This document shows, in pieces, positions 7,594-16,130 of a DNA stretch of 59,257 bases (positions are counted from its first letter, which is position 1; each line of letters starts with the position of its first letter). The position numbers and the translations under genes were made by a program. Under the pieces are notes generated by a model. That model was not told the origin of the DNA, searched no databases, and saw nothing but the letters and a program-made list of their open reading frames with translations. The DNA is from Massilia eburnea (GTDB lineage Bacteria; Pseudomonadota; Gammaproteobacteria; Burkholderiales; Burkholderiaceae_D), in assembly GCF_009720745.1 (NCBI RefSeq), contig NZ_WNKX01000027.1, positions 1 through 59,257 of the forward strand. The letters run 5' to 3'.

Positions 7594-9720
7594 ATGACCG
7601 CCTTGCATCCCCTCTCCCGTGCCGTAACCCTGGCCTGCCTCGCCCTCTCCACGGGAGCGATGGCGCAAAATCTGAAGGAGCCGATGCAGGAAGTGGTCGT
7701 CACCGCAACCCGCAACAGTAAGAGCGTGGACAAGATTCCCGGCGCGGTCAGCGTGATCTCGCAAAAAGAACTGGAGGCCCAGTACCTGCTGGCGGACGAC
7801 CCGTCGGCCGCCCTGGCGACCTACATTCCAGGCTACGCGCCCAGCCGCCAGAAAATGAGCTCCACCGGCGAATCCCTGCGCGGCCGCAACACCCTGATCC
7901 TGCTGGACGGGGTACCGCAAACCAATCCGCTGCGCGGCGGCATGCGCGAGGGCTATGTGGCCGATACCGCCATCATCGAGCGCGTGGAAGTGATCAATGG
8001 CGCTTCCGCCATGCAGGGCATGGGCGCGACCGGCGGCATCGTCAACTACATCACCAAGTCGCCCAAGGCGGAGGGCACCACACAGTCGGTCAACGTGCGC
8101 ATGTCGTCCCAGCTGCGCCATGACAGCCTGGATTGGAAGACCGGCTACACCCTGCAGCACAAATCGGGCGACTTCGACTTGCTGGCCTTCGGCAGCATCC
8201 AGCAGCGCGGCCTGGGTTACGACGGCCAGGGCCGCCCGCTCGGCATCGAATCCGTGCAAGGCGACACCATGGACTCGCAGGGCACCGACCTGTTCTTCAA
8301 GATCGGCAAAAACTTCGGCGACCAGCGCCTGCAGCTGACCATCAACCGTTTCCGCATGGAAGGCGACGGCGATTACAAGCAAGTGCCTGCGGTCTTTGCC
8401 ACCGGCACGCCGACCAGCTCGACGTCAGGAACGCCGGAGGGCGCGCCGCCGCGCAACAAGGTCAAGACCAGCAGCCTGGAATACCGCCACAACGACCTAC
8501 TCGGTGGCAGCTTCAACGCGCAAATCTTCAAGCAGGATTTCGCCTCCCTTTACGGCGCGACCGACACCAGCACCTTCCAGGATCCGGCCATCGTCGCGCC
8601 GCCGCTCAAGCTGTTCGACCAGTCCGAGGTAGTGGCCGACAAATACGGGGCCAAACTGACCTTCGTACGCCCCGACACCCTGGTGAAAGGCCTGGAATTC
8701 ACTGCCGGCCTGGATTTCCTGCGTGACCGCACCAAACAGTGGCTGGCCGATACCAGCCGCACCTGGGTGCCGACCCTGGACTTCACCTCGCTGGCCCCGT
8801 TCACCCAGCTGGAATATGAGTATGGCCCGCTGACCGTGCGCGGCGGCATTCGCCATGAAGACGCGAAGTTGAACGTCGACACCTACACCACATTGGCCGC
8901 CTACGGCAGCCGCCTGGTGCAAGGCGGCGAACGGTCCTTCACCAAGAACGTGAAAAATATCGGCGCGGTATGGCGCTTCAACAAGAACTGGTCGGCCTTC
9001 GTCTCCAGCGCCGAAGGTTTCGGCCTGCCGGACGTGGGCCTGGTGCTGCGCGCCGTGAACAAACCGGGCCAGTCGGTCGACACGCTGTTCGACATGGAGC
9101 CTGTCGTCACCCGCAACAACGAGATCGGCGTCAACTGGCGCGGCGCCAAGGGCAGCCTGGGCGCCTCGTTCTACGATTCACGCTCCAAACTCGGCACCGC
9201 GCTACGTGTGGACGCCAGCGGCATCGGCCGCATTGACCGGGTGCCGACCACGGTGCGCGGCTGGGAAGTTTCGGGCGAACTGCGCGCCACGAAAGAGTTG
9301 TCGGCCTTCGGGTCCTACGCCCGCACCTTGGGCAAGACCGCCGCCACCGCCGGCGCACCGATGGACGTGGAACTCGGCGCCCGCGCCCAGGGCCCGGACA
9401 AGCTGGTGGCAGGCGCCAACTGGCAATTCATGCCGAAAGCGAACCTGCGCCTGCAGGCGACCACCTTGTTCGACCGCGACATCAATATCGGCCGCACCGT
9501 CAAGACCACCAACCTGGAAGAGCACTTTAACGGTTATACCCTGGTGGACCTGGCCGGCAGCTACGATTCGCCGTGGGGCAAGGTCGGCGTCGGCATCGAG
9601 AACCTGTGCGACCGCCAGTACATCGGCTACTACCCGCAGTCGGCGAGCTACAAGGACACGAGTTCCTACTTCGCCGGCCGCGGCCGCACCTTGTCGGTCA
9701 GCTTGACCCGTAGCTTCTGA
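7594..9720 (+). CDS. TonB-dependent outer-membrane siderophore receptor
   Basis: A 708-residue receptor: signal peptide (about 1-24), TonB box region (QEVVVTATRN) near residue 31, plug domain (about 40-150) and a 22-strand-type barrel to the C-terminal phenylalanine. The plug carries the usual RGRNTLILLDGVPQ and ERVEVINGASAMQGMGATGG stretches. No extra N-terminal signalling domain is visible, so transcription is probably controlled by the Fur box just upstream rather than by a sigma/anti-sigma pair. AGGAG precedes the ATG. The exact ferric chelate is unknown. The last 23 bases overlap the convergent MFS gene. Confidence 0.92.
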   Translation: MTALHPLSRAVTLACLALSTGAMAQNLKEPMQEVVVTATRNSKSVDKIPGAVSVISQKELEAQYLLADDPSAALATYIPGYAPSRQKMSSTGESLRGRNTLILLDGVPQTNPLRGGMREGYVADTAIIERVEVINGASAMQGMGATGGIVNYITKSPKAEGTTQSVNVRMSSQLRHDSLDWKTGYTLQHKSGDFDLLAFGSIQQRGLGYDGQGRPLGIESVQGDTMDSQGTDLFFKIGKNFGDQRLQLTINRFRMEGDGDYKQVPAVFATGTPTSSTSGTPEGAPPRNKVKTSSLEYRHNDLLGGSFNAQIFKQDFASLYGATDTSTFQDPAIVAPPLKLFDQSEVVADKYGAKLTFVRPDTLVKGLEFTAGLDFLRDRTKQWLADTSRTWVPTLDFTSLAPFTQLEYEYGPLTVRGGIRHEDAKLNVDTYTTLAAYGSRLVQGGERSFTKNVKNIGAVWRFNKNWSAFVSSAEGFGLPDVGLVLRAVNKPGQSVDTLFDMEPVVTRNNEIGVNWRGAKGSLGASFYDSRSKLGTALRVDASGIGRIDRVPTTVRGWEVSGELRATKELSAFGSYARTLGKTAATAGAPMDVELGARAQGPDKLVAGANWQFMPKANLRLQATTLFDRDINIGRTVKTTNLEEHFNGYTLVDLAGSYDSPWGKVGVGIENLCDRQYIGYYPQSASYKDTSSYFAGRGRTLSVSLTRSF

Positions 9721-11053
9721 GCGAACCGGCGCGCCGCTCATGGGCGTTCATGGCGCACGCCCAGAGCAGGACGGCGAGCGTCGCCGACAGGCCTGAGACC
9801 AGGAAAATCAGCCGGAAATCGTTGCCGCTCCAGCTGATGACCAGGCCGGTGCCCGCTGCCAGGACCATGGCCAGGATGGCCGTGACCGAAGCGGAGAAAG
9901 CGGCCAGCTCGGAGAAACGTTCGCGCGGCAGCACCAATGGCAGCAAAGACGCGGTACCGGTCAGGAAAACGCCCGCCAGTACGCCATGCACCACTAGCCA
10001 GAACAGGTAGGACTCGCGGCTGCTGACGAACATCCACGCGAGCAGCATGCCGATTGCGTACATGGCCAGCGTAACGAGCCCGATTCGCATCGGATGGACG
10101 TGGTCGGCCAGCCATCCCAACGGCCAGGCCAGCACGATCGAGATGCAGTAAGTGAGCGCGATCGCCTGGCCATAGCTGCTGCGGTCCACATTGAATTGCG
10201 CCATCGCGTTATAGCCGTTGATATTGACCGGCAACACGCAAATCACCGCCATCCCTACGGCCGCGAACAGCAGGACGAAGAACCACGGCGCCCCTTCCCT
10301 TTCCGCACGCAGGCGCCCAAGCAGGCGGCGGCTTTCGGACGGCGGCGGCGGGTAGGACGGCTCGCGTACACCGGCACAAAGCACCAGGAAGCCCACAATG
10401 AACACCGCTGCGATCACCAGCATCGCAGTGCTCGCAATCGCCGGCACGTCATTGCGGAACACCAGGAAGAAAAACCCCGCGCCCGCCGCCAGGCTCACAA
10501 TCCGGAAGAAGGCAAAGAAGCGTCCCAGCACTTCGCGCGGCACGGTGTCGTTGACCAGGGCGATAAACACGGCGTTGATGACGATGGAGAACAGGTCGAA
10601 CACCACCCACAGCACGCCCATGCAGGCGATGACGGTCCGGTCGCGCTGGCGAGGACCGCCGCTGGAGGCATGATGCAGGTAGTCCGCCAGCGGCTGGCTG
10701 AACGCCAGCAGCACCAGGCTGCCGGCCAGCAGGGGCGTCAGCGCAAGCAGGAAAGGAATGCGGCGCCCGAGCCGGGTCCGCGTGCGGTCGCTCCAGGCTC
10801 CCACGGCCGGTGCGGCAAACAAGGCGATCAGGGCCGGCAGGACGCCGAACAAAATATTCAGCAAAACGGGATCAAGGCTGAATTCCCGCAACTGCGCCTT
10901 GACCAGTTCCTGGACCGCACGTTCCTTGAGCGACCAGGCCAGGTCGCCCACCAGCAGGAAGCAATACAGGGGAAGAAGGCCGAGCAGTCCGCCGCCGACC
11001 AGCAGCGCGGCATTGTTCACCGGCGAGAGTAACGGCTTCGACATAATGAACAC
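9698..11053 (-). CDS. MFS transporter, GPH/SLC45-like
   Basis: A 451-residue membrane protein with about 12 hydrophobic segments. The loop after the second segment, GAWSDRTRTRLGRRIPFLL, is the hallmark of glycoside-pentoside-hexuronide:cation and SLC45-type MFS carriers. A second ATG (11044) three codons downstream is an alternative start; no strong ribosome binding site separates the two. It is convergent with and overlaps the TonB receptor gene by 23 bases. The substrate is unknown. Proximity to iron-uptake genes allows a siderophore-related role, but the GPH signature equally suggests a sugar or a peptide-like solute. Confidence 0.8.
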   Translation of the reverse strand: MFIMSKPLLSPVNNAALLVGGGLLGLLPLYCFLLVGDLAWSLKERAVQELVKAQLREFSLDPVLLNILFGVLPALIALFAAPAVGAWSDRTRTRLGRRIPFLLALTPLLAGSLVLLAFSQPLADYLHHASSGGPRQRDRTVIACMGVLWVVFDLFSIVINAVFIALVNDTVPREVLGRFFAFFRIVSLAAGAGFFFLVFRNDVPAIASTAMLVIAAVFIVGFLVLCAGVREPSYPPPPSESRRLLGRLRAEREGAPWFFVLLFAAVGMAVICVLPVNINGYNAMAQFNVDRSSYGQAIALTYCISIVLAWPLGWLADHVHPMRIGLVTLAMYAIGMLLAWMFVSSRESYLFWLVVHGVLAGVFLTGTASLLPLVLPRERFSELAAFSASVTAILAMVLAAGTGLVISWSGNDFRLIFLVSGLSATLAVLLWACAMNAHERRAGSLRSYGSS

Positions 11054-11165
11054 CGGGCGGGCGCCGTTGCTTTTTCACAAACCGTGAAGATTGGAGAGAA
11101 TCTTCATTTTACCCGAGAGAAAAATCCTCATCTATGGCAAGGCCGCAACCAACCTTTCCGAGGTC

Positions 11166-12095
11166 TCAGGCGTCAAACAGCTTGCGATAGGCCGACGGGG
11201 AGCTGTGAAAGGCGGCGCGGAAGTGCTGCCTTAACGAGAGCGCGCTGCCGAAACCGGCCGCCTGCGCCACCGCCTCGATCGATGCATCGCTGGTTTCCAG
11301 CAGGCGCTGGGCGTGCGTCAGGCGCTGGTTCAGCAGCCATTGCTTGAACGAGGTGCCGGTGGAGTGGCGGAAGTGGCGCGTGAAATTGCGGCGGCTCATC
11401 GCTGCGCGCGCCGCCAGCGCGTCGAGGCTATGCTCTTCGGCCAGCCGGTGCTGCACCCATTCCAGCACCTGCGCCAGCCTGCTGTCGCTGGCCGTCGCGG
11501 GCACCGGGCGCTCGATGAACTGGGCCTGTCCACCCTCGCGATGCGGCGCCACCAGCAGGCGGCGCGCCACCTGGTTGGCGTGGTCGGCGCCGGCCCATTT
11601 GCGCAGCAGGTAGAGCGAGCAGTCCAGCCCTGCCGCCACGCCAGCCGATGTCACCACGTCGCCTTCGTCGACGTACAGCACCTCCTCGTCGACTTTCACT
11701 TGCGGACGCAATTCGGCCAGCCGGCCGGCAAAGGCCCAGTGCGTGGTTGCGACGCGGCCATCGAGCAAGCCAGCCTCCGCCAACGGGAACGCACCCAGGC
11801 ACAATCCCACGATGGTCGCCCCGCGCGCATGGGCGCGCCGCAAGGCCTGCAGCAGTACTGCCGGCGCCGGACGGCAATCGTCGTGCCAGGTGGGCATGAT
11901 GACGACATCGGCTCCCTCCAGGCCGCGCAAGCCCTTGCCCGGGGCAATATCGAAGCCGGCCGAGGTGCGCAGCGGGCCCGGCTCCGCCCCGCACACCGTC
12001 AGCTCGAATAGCGGCCCGCGAAACACCAGGCAAGGCACGGACAGGTGGAATGGCGTCATGCCGTCGAAGGCAATGATGGCGATTTTTTTAAGCAT
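11166..12095 (-). CDS. GlxA-family transcriptional regulator (DJ-1/PfpI + AraC HTH)
   Basis: A 309-residue regulator. Residues 1 to about 165 form a DJ-1/PfpI-like domain beginning MLKKIAIIAFDGMTPFHLSV, and GLCLGAFPLAEAG occupies the nucleophile-elbow region. The C-terminal 100 residues are an AraC/XylS double helix-turn-helix (for example AVAQAAGFGSALSLRQHFR). The start at 12095 is chosen because the family N-terminus begins there; longer frames run into the divergent promoter. It faces the cysteine hydrolase gene across 97 bases, an arrangement in which GlxA-type regulators often control the neighbour. The effector is unknown. Confidence 0.88.
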   Translation of the reverse strand: MLKKIAIIAFDGMTPFHLSVPCLVFRGPLFELTVCGAEPGPLRTSAGFDIAPGKGLRGLEGADVVIMPTWHDDCRPAPAVLLQALRRAHARGATIVGLCLGAFPLAEAGLLDGRVATTHWAFAGRLAELRPQVKVDEEVLYVDEGDVVTSAGVAAGLDCSLYLLRKWAGADHANQVARRLLVAPHREGGQAQFIERPVPATASDSRLAQVLEWVQHRLAEEHSLDALAARAAMSRRNFTRHFRHSTGTSFKQWLLNQRLTHAQRLLETSDASIEAVAQAAGFGSALSLRQHFRAAFHSSPSAYRKLFDA

Positions 12096-12192
12096 GGCCC
12101 GATTATATCGAATATCGTCCTGCGGGCCACTGTCGCGAGAACCGTGTGCGGCGCACAATGGCTCCATCAACAACACATTTGGAGGAAACATC

Positions 12193-12828
12193 ATGCCACG
12201 CCGCGCCCTGATCGTGATCGATGTACAAAATGAATACTTCACCGGCAACCTGCCAATTGAATACCCGCCGGTGGAGCAATCGCTGCCGAACATCGTGCAG
12301 GCCATGAAAGTGGCGCGCGAAAGCGGCATTCCGGTGGTGGTGGTGCAGCACGACACGCCGGAAGGCACCCCGATTTTCGCCGTCGGCTCAGACGGCTGGC
12401 AGCTGCACCCGGACATTGCAGCACTTGGCGCGGATCACGTGATCAACAAAAAACGGCCCAGCAGCTTCACCGGCACTGACCTGGCGCAATGGCTGGCCGA
12501 CAGGCAGATCGACACCCTGTCCATCGTGGGTTATATGACGCAGAACTGCAATGCTTCAACGATTTACGAAGCTGCGCATATGGGATTTGCGGTGGAACAC
12601 CTGTCCGACGCAACCGGCGCGCCTTCTTACGAAAACGCCGCCGGCCGTGCTACGGCGGAAGAAATCCACCGCGTCCTGAACGTTGTGTTCCACTCCAACT
12701 TCGGCGCCGTGACAACGACGCGCGAATGGGCCGACGCCGTCAGCGCCGGCCGCGCCATCGCGAAGGACAACGTCTATTTGTCGGCCCGCCGCGCCCGTGA
12801 AAGCTTGGGCCGCGCCTCGTCGGTCTGA
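12193..12828 (+). CDS. Isochorismatase-family cysteine hydrolase
   Basis: A 211-residue alpha/beta hydrolase of the isochorismatase/nicotinamidase superfamily. The catalytic triad is recognisable: Asp10 (VIDVQNEY), Lys86 or Lys87 (INKKRPSSF) and Cys119 (GYMTQNC). Members hydrolyse amides such as nicotinamide or N-carbamoyl compounds, or vinyl ethers; the substrate cannot be assigned here. GGAGG ends eight bases before the ATG. It is divergent from the GlxA-type regulator, its likely controller. The final 55 bases overlap the convergent small gene. Confidence 0.88.
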   Translation: MPRRALIVIDVQNEYFTGNLPIEYPPVEQSLPNIVQAMKVARESGIPVVVVQHDTPEGTPIFAVGSDGWQLHPDIAALGADHVINKKRPSSFTGTDLAQWLADRQIDTLSIVGYMTQNCNASTIYEAAHMGFAVEHLSDATGAPSYENAAGRATAEEIHRVLNVVFHSNFGAVTTTREWADAVSAGRAIAKDNVYLSARRARESLGRASSV

Positions 12829-13103
12829 CGTTTGCCGGCAGGGCCGGTCGCCGACTCCTGCGCGCCGGCGTGCTGGTCCTGCTGCATGCCGCTGCCGCCG
12901 CCGGCGCGCTCACGCATCCGTTCGGCGGACTGGCGGGCCGCCCAGCCGGTCTGCTGGCTCGCTTCGCCGCCCCGCTCACCTACTCCTGCCTTAGCCTGCT
13001 GCTGCGCCACGCTGGAGCGCTGCTCATTGCCCGGCTCCACACCCGGCGCGCGCCCTTTCAGGCTGTCGGGCGCCATCGGGTTGATCTTTTCCTTGCTGAC
13101 CAT
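12774..13103 (-). CDS. Small hydrophilic, probably disordered protein
   Basis: A 109-residue frame starting MVSKEKINPMAPDSLKGR, with AGGAGG seven bases ahead of the ATG. Composition is dominated by Ala, Gly, Gln, Arg and Glu with almost no hydrophobic clusters, so it should be largely unfolded. No family is recognised. A gene is supported by the strong ribosome binding site and by having its own intergenic space; the 55-base convergent overlap with the hydrolase gene argues against. Small proteins of this composition are often stress-related, but that is only a guess. Confidence 0.5.
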   Translation of the reverse strand: MVSKEKINPMAPDSLKGRAPGVEPGNEQRSSVAQQQAKAGVGERGGEASQQTGWAARQSAERMRERAGGGSGMQQDQHAGAQESATGPAGKRQTDEARPKLSRARRADK

Positions 13104-13196
13104 GGTTGCATCCTCCTGCATCTGGATGTCCCATGATGCGCCCACCTGGCCGCCACCTGTATCGGTATAGGCGCGCATGCAGTGTAGGAGGACGCC

Positions 13197-14123
13197 TTAC
13201 TCGTAGTATGGCTCGACGCTGGAGAGCTTGCCGACCAGGAAGGCGTCGGCCACCGCCTGCAGCGGCGACAAGTCGACATCGGAACGGCCGCTGGCGACCA
13301 GGCCCAGGAAATGCTCGTACATCGAAGGGTATTCCCGTTCCGGCTCGTCCAGCACGACTTTCCCGTTCACTTCCATGGTACGGCCGCCCAGGTGCAATGC
13401 CATGGTGTCCCCGGCTTCGGACTCCACGAATATGCTCCAGGTTTGCTGGCCCAACTGCAGGAAGTCGAACTCCGCATCGATCGCCACACCGTGTTCGCTC
13501 ACCATGTCGAGATCGGCGCGGATTGGGGCGCTGCAGTTGGACGGCACTTGCAGCGACGCCTTGCGCACCAGCGCATAACCGCCCAGCAGCCGGGTCAGGA
13601 TCGACAAGGCATTGATGCCCGGGTCGAACACGCCCATGCCGCCCGCTTCGAAAATCCATTTCTGGCCGGGGTGCCACTGGCGCACGTTTTCCTTCCAGCG
13701 GATCTTGATCGACTTGATGGGCCGCGCCAGCATCCAGTTGCGCGCACTTTCCACGCCGGGTGCAAAACGCGAATGCCACCCTGCCAGCGCCGTCACGCCG
13801 CGCTGCGCGGCCATGGCTGCGATGGAAGCGGCTTCACCCACTGTGGCAGCCGGCGGTTTTTCCAGGAATACGTGCTTGCCCGCTGCAATTGCCTCGCCTG
13901 CAAGCTGGTGCCGGACTTGCGGCGGCGTGCAGATGGACACCGCCTGGATTTCGGGATGGGCTGCGAGCATGGCGCCCATATCCGGATAACGCAAGATGCC
14001 GTCCGGCGCGCTGGCCGGCGAGCAGCCAGCCACCAGTTCCAGGCCCTTGTTGCCGCGAATCGCAGGAATATGCTGGTCGACCGCGATCTTGCCGAGTCCG
14101 ACCAGTCCGATTTTCAAAGTCAT
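13197..14123 (-). CDS. Gfo/Idh/MocA sugar dehydrogenase (L-arabinose/D-galactose 1-dehydrogenase type)
   Basis: A 308-residue NAD(P)-dependent oxidoreductase. The N-terminal Rossmann fold starts KIGLVGLGKIAVDQHIPAI and carries the EKPP motif of the Gfo/Idh/MocA superfamily (FLEKPPAAT). The segment WKENVRQWHPGQKWIFEAGG and the following FDPGINALSI closely resemble Azospirillum L-arabinose 1-dehydrogenase and related D-galactose dehydrogenases, which oxidise the aldose to its lactone as the first step of non-phosphorylative degradation. It lies 17 bases downstream of a sodium/sugar symporter gene on the same strand, so the pair probably imports and oxidises one aldose. No lactonase or dehydratase is nearby, so later steps must be encoded elsewhere. 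Confidence 0.82.
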   Translation of the reverse strand: MTLKIGLVGLGKIAVDQHIPAIRGNKGLELVAGCSPASAPDGILRYPDMGAMLAAHPEIQAVSICTPPQVRHQLAGEAIAAGKHVFLEKPPAATVGEAASIAAMAAQRGVTALAGWHSRFAPGVESARNWMLARPIKSIKIRWKENVRQWHPGQKWIFEAGGMGVFDPGINALSILTRLLGGYALVRKASLQVPSNCSAPIRADLDMVSEHGVAIDAEFDFLQLGQQTWSIFVESEAGDTMALHLGGRTMEVNGKVVLDEPEREYPSMYEHFLGLVASGRSDVDLSPLQAVADAFLVGKLSSVEPYYE

Positions 14124-14140
14124 CTTCTACCTCCTTTCGA

Positions 14141-15808
14141 TTACCAGAGCGCCCCGTAGACAACGGCCAGCAGCAGGCACACCACGGCCGAACCGATGGC
14201 GAAGCCACGGTCGACGCGGAACAGCGAACGGTCAACCACCATGGCCTTGGCCGCGCCGTCACGCTTGCCCAAAAGGCTGATCAACACCATGCCCGCAGCG
14301 ACAGCGCAGAACACCAGGAACATGCGGTCGATGAACGGAATTTCATAGACGCCGCTGCCGTTGTCGGCGGCAAAGCCGATCGGCGCGAGGAAAGACAGGT
14401 CCATCATCGTCGGCAGGAATTTCAGGACGATGGAGAACACCAGGCCGCCCACCGTAGCGAACATCGCAGCGGCGTTGGTCGCCTTCTTCCAGAAGAAACC
14501 AAGCAGGAACATGGCCAGGATGCCAGGCGATACGAAGCCTGTGTATTCCTGGATGTAGGCGAAACCGCCCTTCTTGTCGATGCCCAGCATTGGCGCGATT
14601 ACTACCGCGATCGCCATTGCCGCCACCACGGTAAGACGGCCCACCCACACCATGCGCTCTTCACTCGCCGACGGCGCAAATTTCTTGCGATAGATGTCCA
14701 GCGTAAAGATGGTGGCGATACTGTTTGCCTTGCCTGCCAGCGAAGCCACCACGGCCGCGGTCAGGGCCGCGAAGGCCACGCCGCGCAGGCCGTCCGGCAG
14801 CAACGCCAGCAAGGTTGGGTAAGCGCGGTCTGGATTCAGCTCGCCGCCCACACGCAGCGCGCCGCCCAGGGCGCCTGCCTGGTCCAATGCGAAGGCCGCG
14901 ATACCAGGCAGCACCACGATCACAGGCATCAGCAATTTCAGGAAAGCCGCGAACAGCAGGCCTTTGCGCGCGGTCGGCAAGTCCGCGCCCAGGGCGCGCT
15001 GGGTGATGTACTGGTTGCAGCCCCAGTAGTTCAGGTTAGCGATCCAGATGCCGCCCAGCAGGATGCTCAGGCCCGGCAAGTCCATATAGCTTGGATGGTC
15101 GCGCGACAGCACCATGTCGAAGTGGCCGCGGGCACGGGCGAACAGTTCGGCCGTGCCATGCAGTGCGCCTTTGCCGCCGCCCAGGCCGGCTACCAGGTCG
15201 AGCGCGATCCAGGTGGTCACCAGGCCGCCGATTACCAGGCAGACCACCTGGATCACGTCGGTGTAGCCGATCACCTTCATGCCGCCCAGCGTGATGACGG
15301 TGGCGAAAACGGCCAGGAACAGCATGCAGGCGCCTACGCTCAGGCCCGAAATACTGCTGATGGCGATGGCGCCGAGGTAAAGGATGGACGTCAGGTTGAC
15401 CACGATGTAGAGGCCAAGCCAGAACAGCGCCATGGTCGTCGCCACGCCCTTGCCGTAGCGCTGCTCGAGGAACTGCGGCATGGTGTAGATGTGGTTCTTC
15501 AGGTAGACCGGCATGAAGAAGACCGCCACGATGATCAGTGTCGCTGCCGCCATCAGTTCATAGACCGCAATCGCCATGCCGATCTTGAAGCCGGAACCGC
15601 TCATGCCGATGAACTGCTCGGCGGAGATATTGGAGGCGATCAGCGAAGCGCCGATTGCCCACCAGGTCAGCGAGCCTTCGGCGAGGAAGTAGTCACGCGA
15701 AGCCGAGCCGGAACTGTGATTCTTGCGGCGGTAAACCCAGATGCCATAGGCCGCAACCACGGCAAAATAGATCAGGAAAACAATTGAGTCGAGAGATGTG
15801 ATTTTCAT
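14141..15808 (-). CDS. Sodium:solute symporter, sugar type (SSS/SGLT-like)
   Basis: A 555-residue membrane protein with about 14 hydrophobic segments, belonging to the sodium:solute symporter family. Sequences such as YFLAEGSLTWWAIGASLIAS and ASNISAEQFIGMSGSG are typical of the vSGLT/sodium-galactose branch. It should couple inward sodium flow to aldose uptake. It is the first gene of a two-gene unit with the aldose dehydrogenase. The 322 bases upstream contain two nested inverted repeats that may be operator sites; no dedicated regulator gene is adjacent. Confidence 0.88.
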   Translation of the reverse strand: MKITSLDSIVFLIYFAVVAAYGIWVYRRKNHSSGSASRDYFLAEGSLTWWAIGASLIASNISAEQFIGMSGSGFKIGMAIAVYELMAAATLIIVAVFFMPVYLKNHIYTMPQFLEQRYGKGVATTMALFWLGLYIVVNLTSILYLGAIAISSISGLSVGACMLFLAVFATVITLGGMKVIGYTDVIQVVCLVIGGLVTTWIALDLVAGLGGGKGALHGTAELFARARGHFDMVLSRDHPSYMDLPGLSILLGGIWIANLNYWGCNQYITQRALGADLPTARKGLLFAAFLKLLMPVIVVLPGIAAFALDQAGALGGALRVGGELNPDRAYPTLLALLPDGLRGVAFAALTAAVVASLAGKANSIATIFTLDIYRKKFAPSASEERMVWVGRLTVVAAMAIAVVIAPMLGIDKKGGFAYIQEYTGFVSPGILAMFLLGFFWKKATNAAAMFATVGGLVFSIVLKFLPTMMDLSFLAPIGFAADNGSGVYEIPFIDRMFLVFCAVAAGMVLISLLGKRDGAAKAMVVDRSLFRVDRGFAIGSAVVCLLLAVVYGALW

Positions 15809-15851
15809 GGGTGTCTCTTATTTTTTAATATCCCAAGCTTAACGAATCCGC

Positions 15852-15904
15852 TATTCCCTAGTTATGAGGAATAATCGCTGAGCTATGATTTTATGGAATA
15901 GCTC
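15852..15904. promoter_or_regulatory. Inverted repeats upstream of the sugar symporter gene
   Basis: The 322-base gap 15809-16130 has no gene. Near the symporter start it holds TATTCC (15852-15857) paired with GGAATA (15868-15873; a second GGAATA at 15895-15900), and GAGCTA (15880-15885) paired with TAGCTC (15899-15904). These perfect six-base arms 44-96 bases before the start are candidate operators for a LysR- or GntR-type sugar regulator encoded elsewhere. Confidence 0.4.
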
Positions 15905-16037
15905 GTCCTCCAGAGCGCAAATAATCGCTCATATATTCTACGAACACACACAGTTTGGGCGCGGCATAGCCGCAAGCCGTCCAAAGCACCCAGCCTCTCT
16001 CCCCGCGCCGGCGTCGATCTAGGCGGGCCACCAATTA

Positions 16038-16052
16038 TTGATTCCAAATCAA
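16038..16052. promoter_or_regulatory. Palindrome upstream of MFS/LLM operon
   Basis: TTGATT-CCA-AATCAA is a perfect palindrome 79 bases before the MFS start. The half-sites resemble FNR sites but the spacing is five rather than four bases between TTGAT and ATCAA, so another dimeric regulator is more likely. Confidence 0.4.
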
Positions 16053-16130
16053 AAGTGTTTAGAGCATCCAGGGCTTAATCTGCAAATATTGCCCGGCTAC
16101 ACTGCGATTCATTGAAAAGGAGAACGTCCA

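Noticed and set aside
13760..15787. 675-residue open frame antisense to the sugar dehydrogenase and symporter
   Set aside because: Shadow of the symporter gene; low-complexity His/Gln/Asp-rich translation without motifs.
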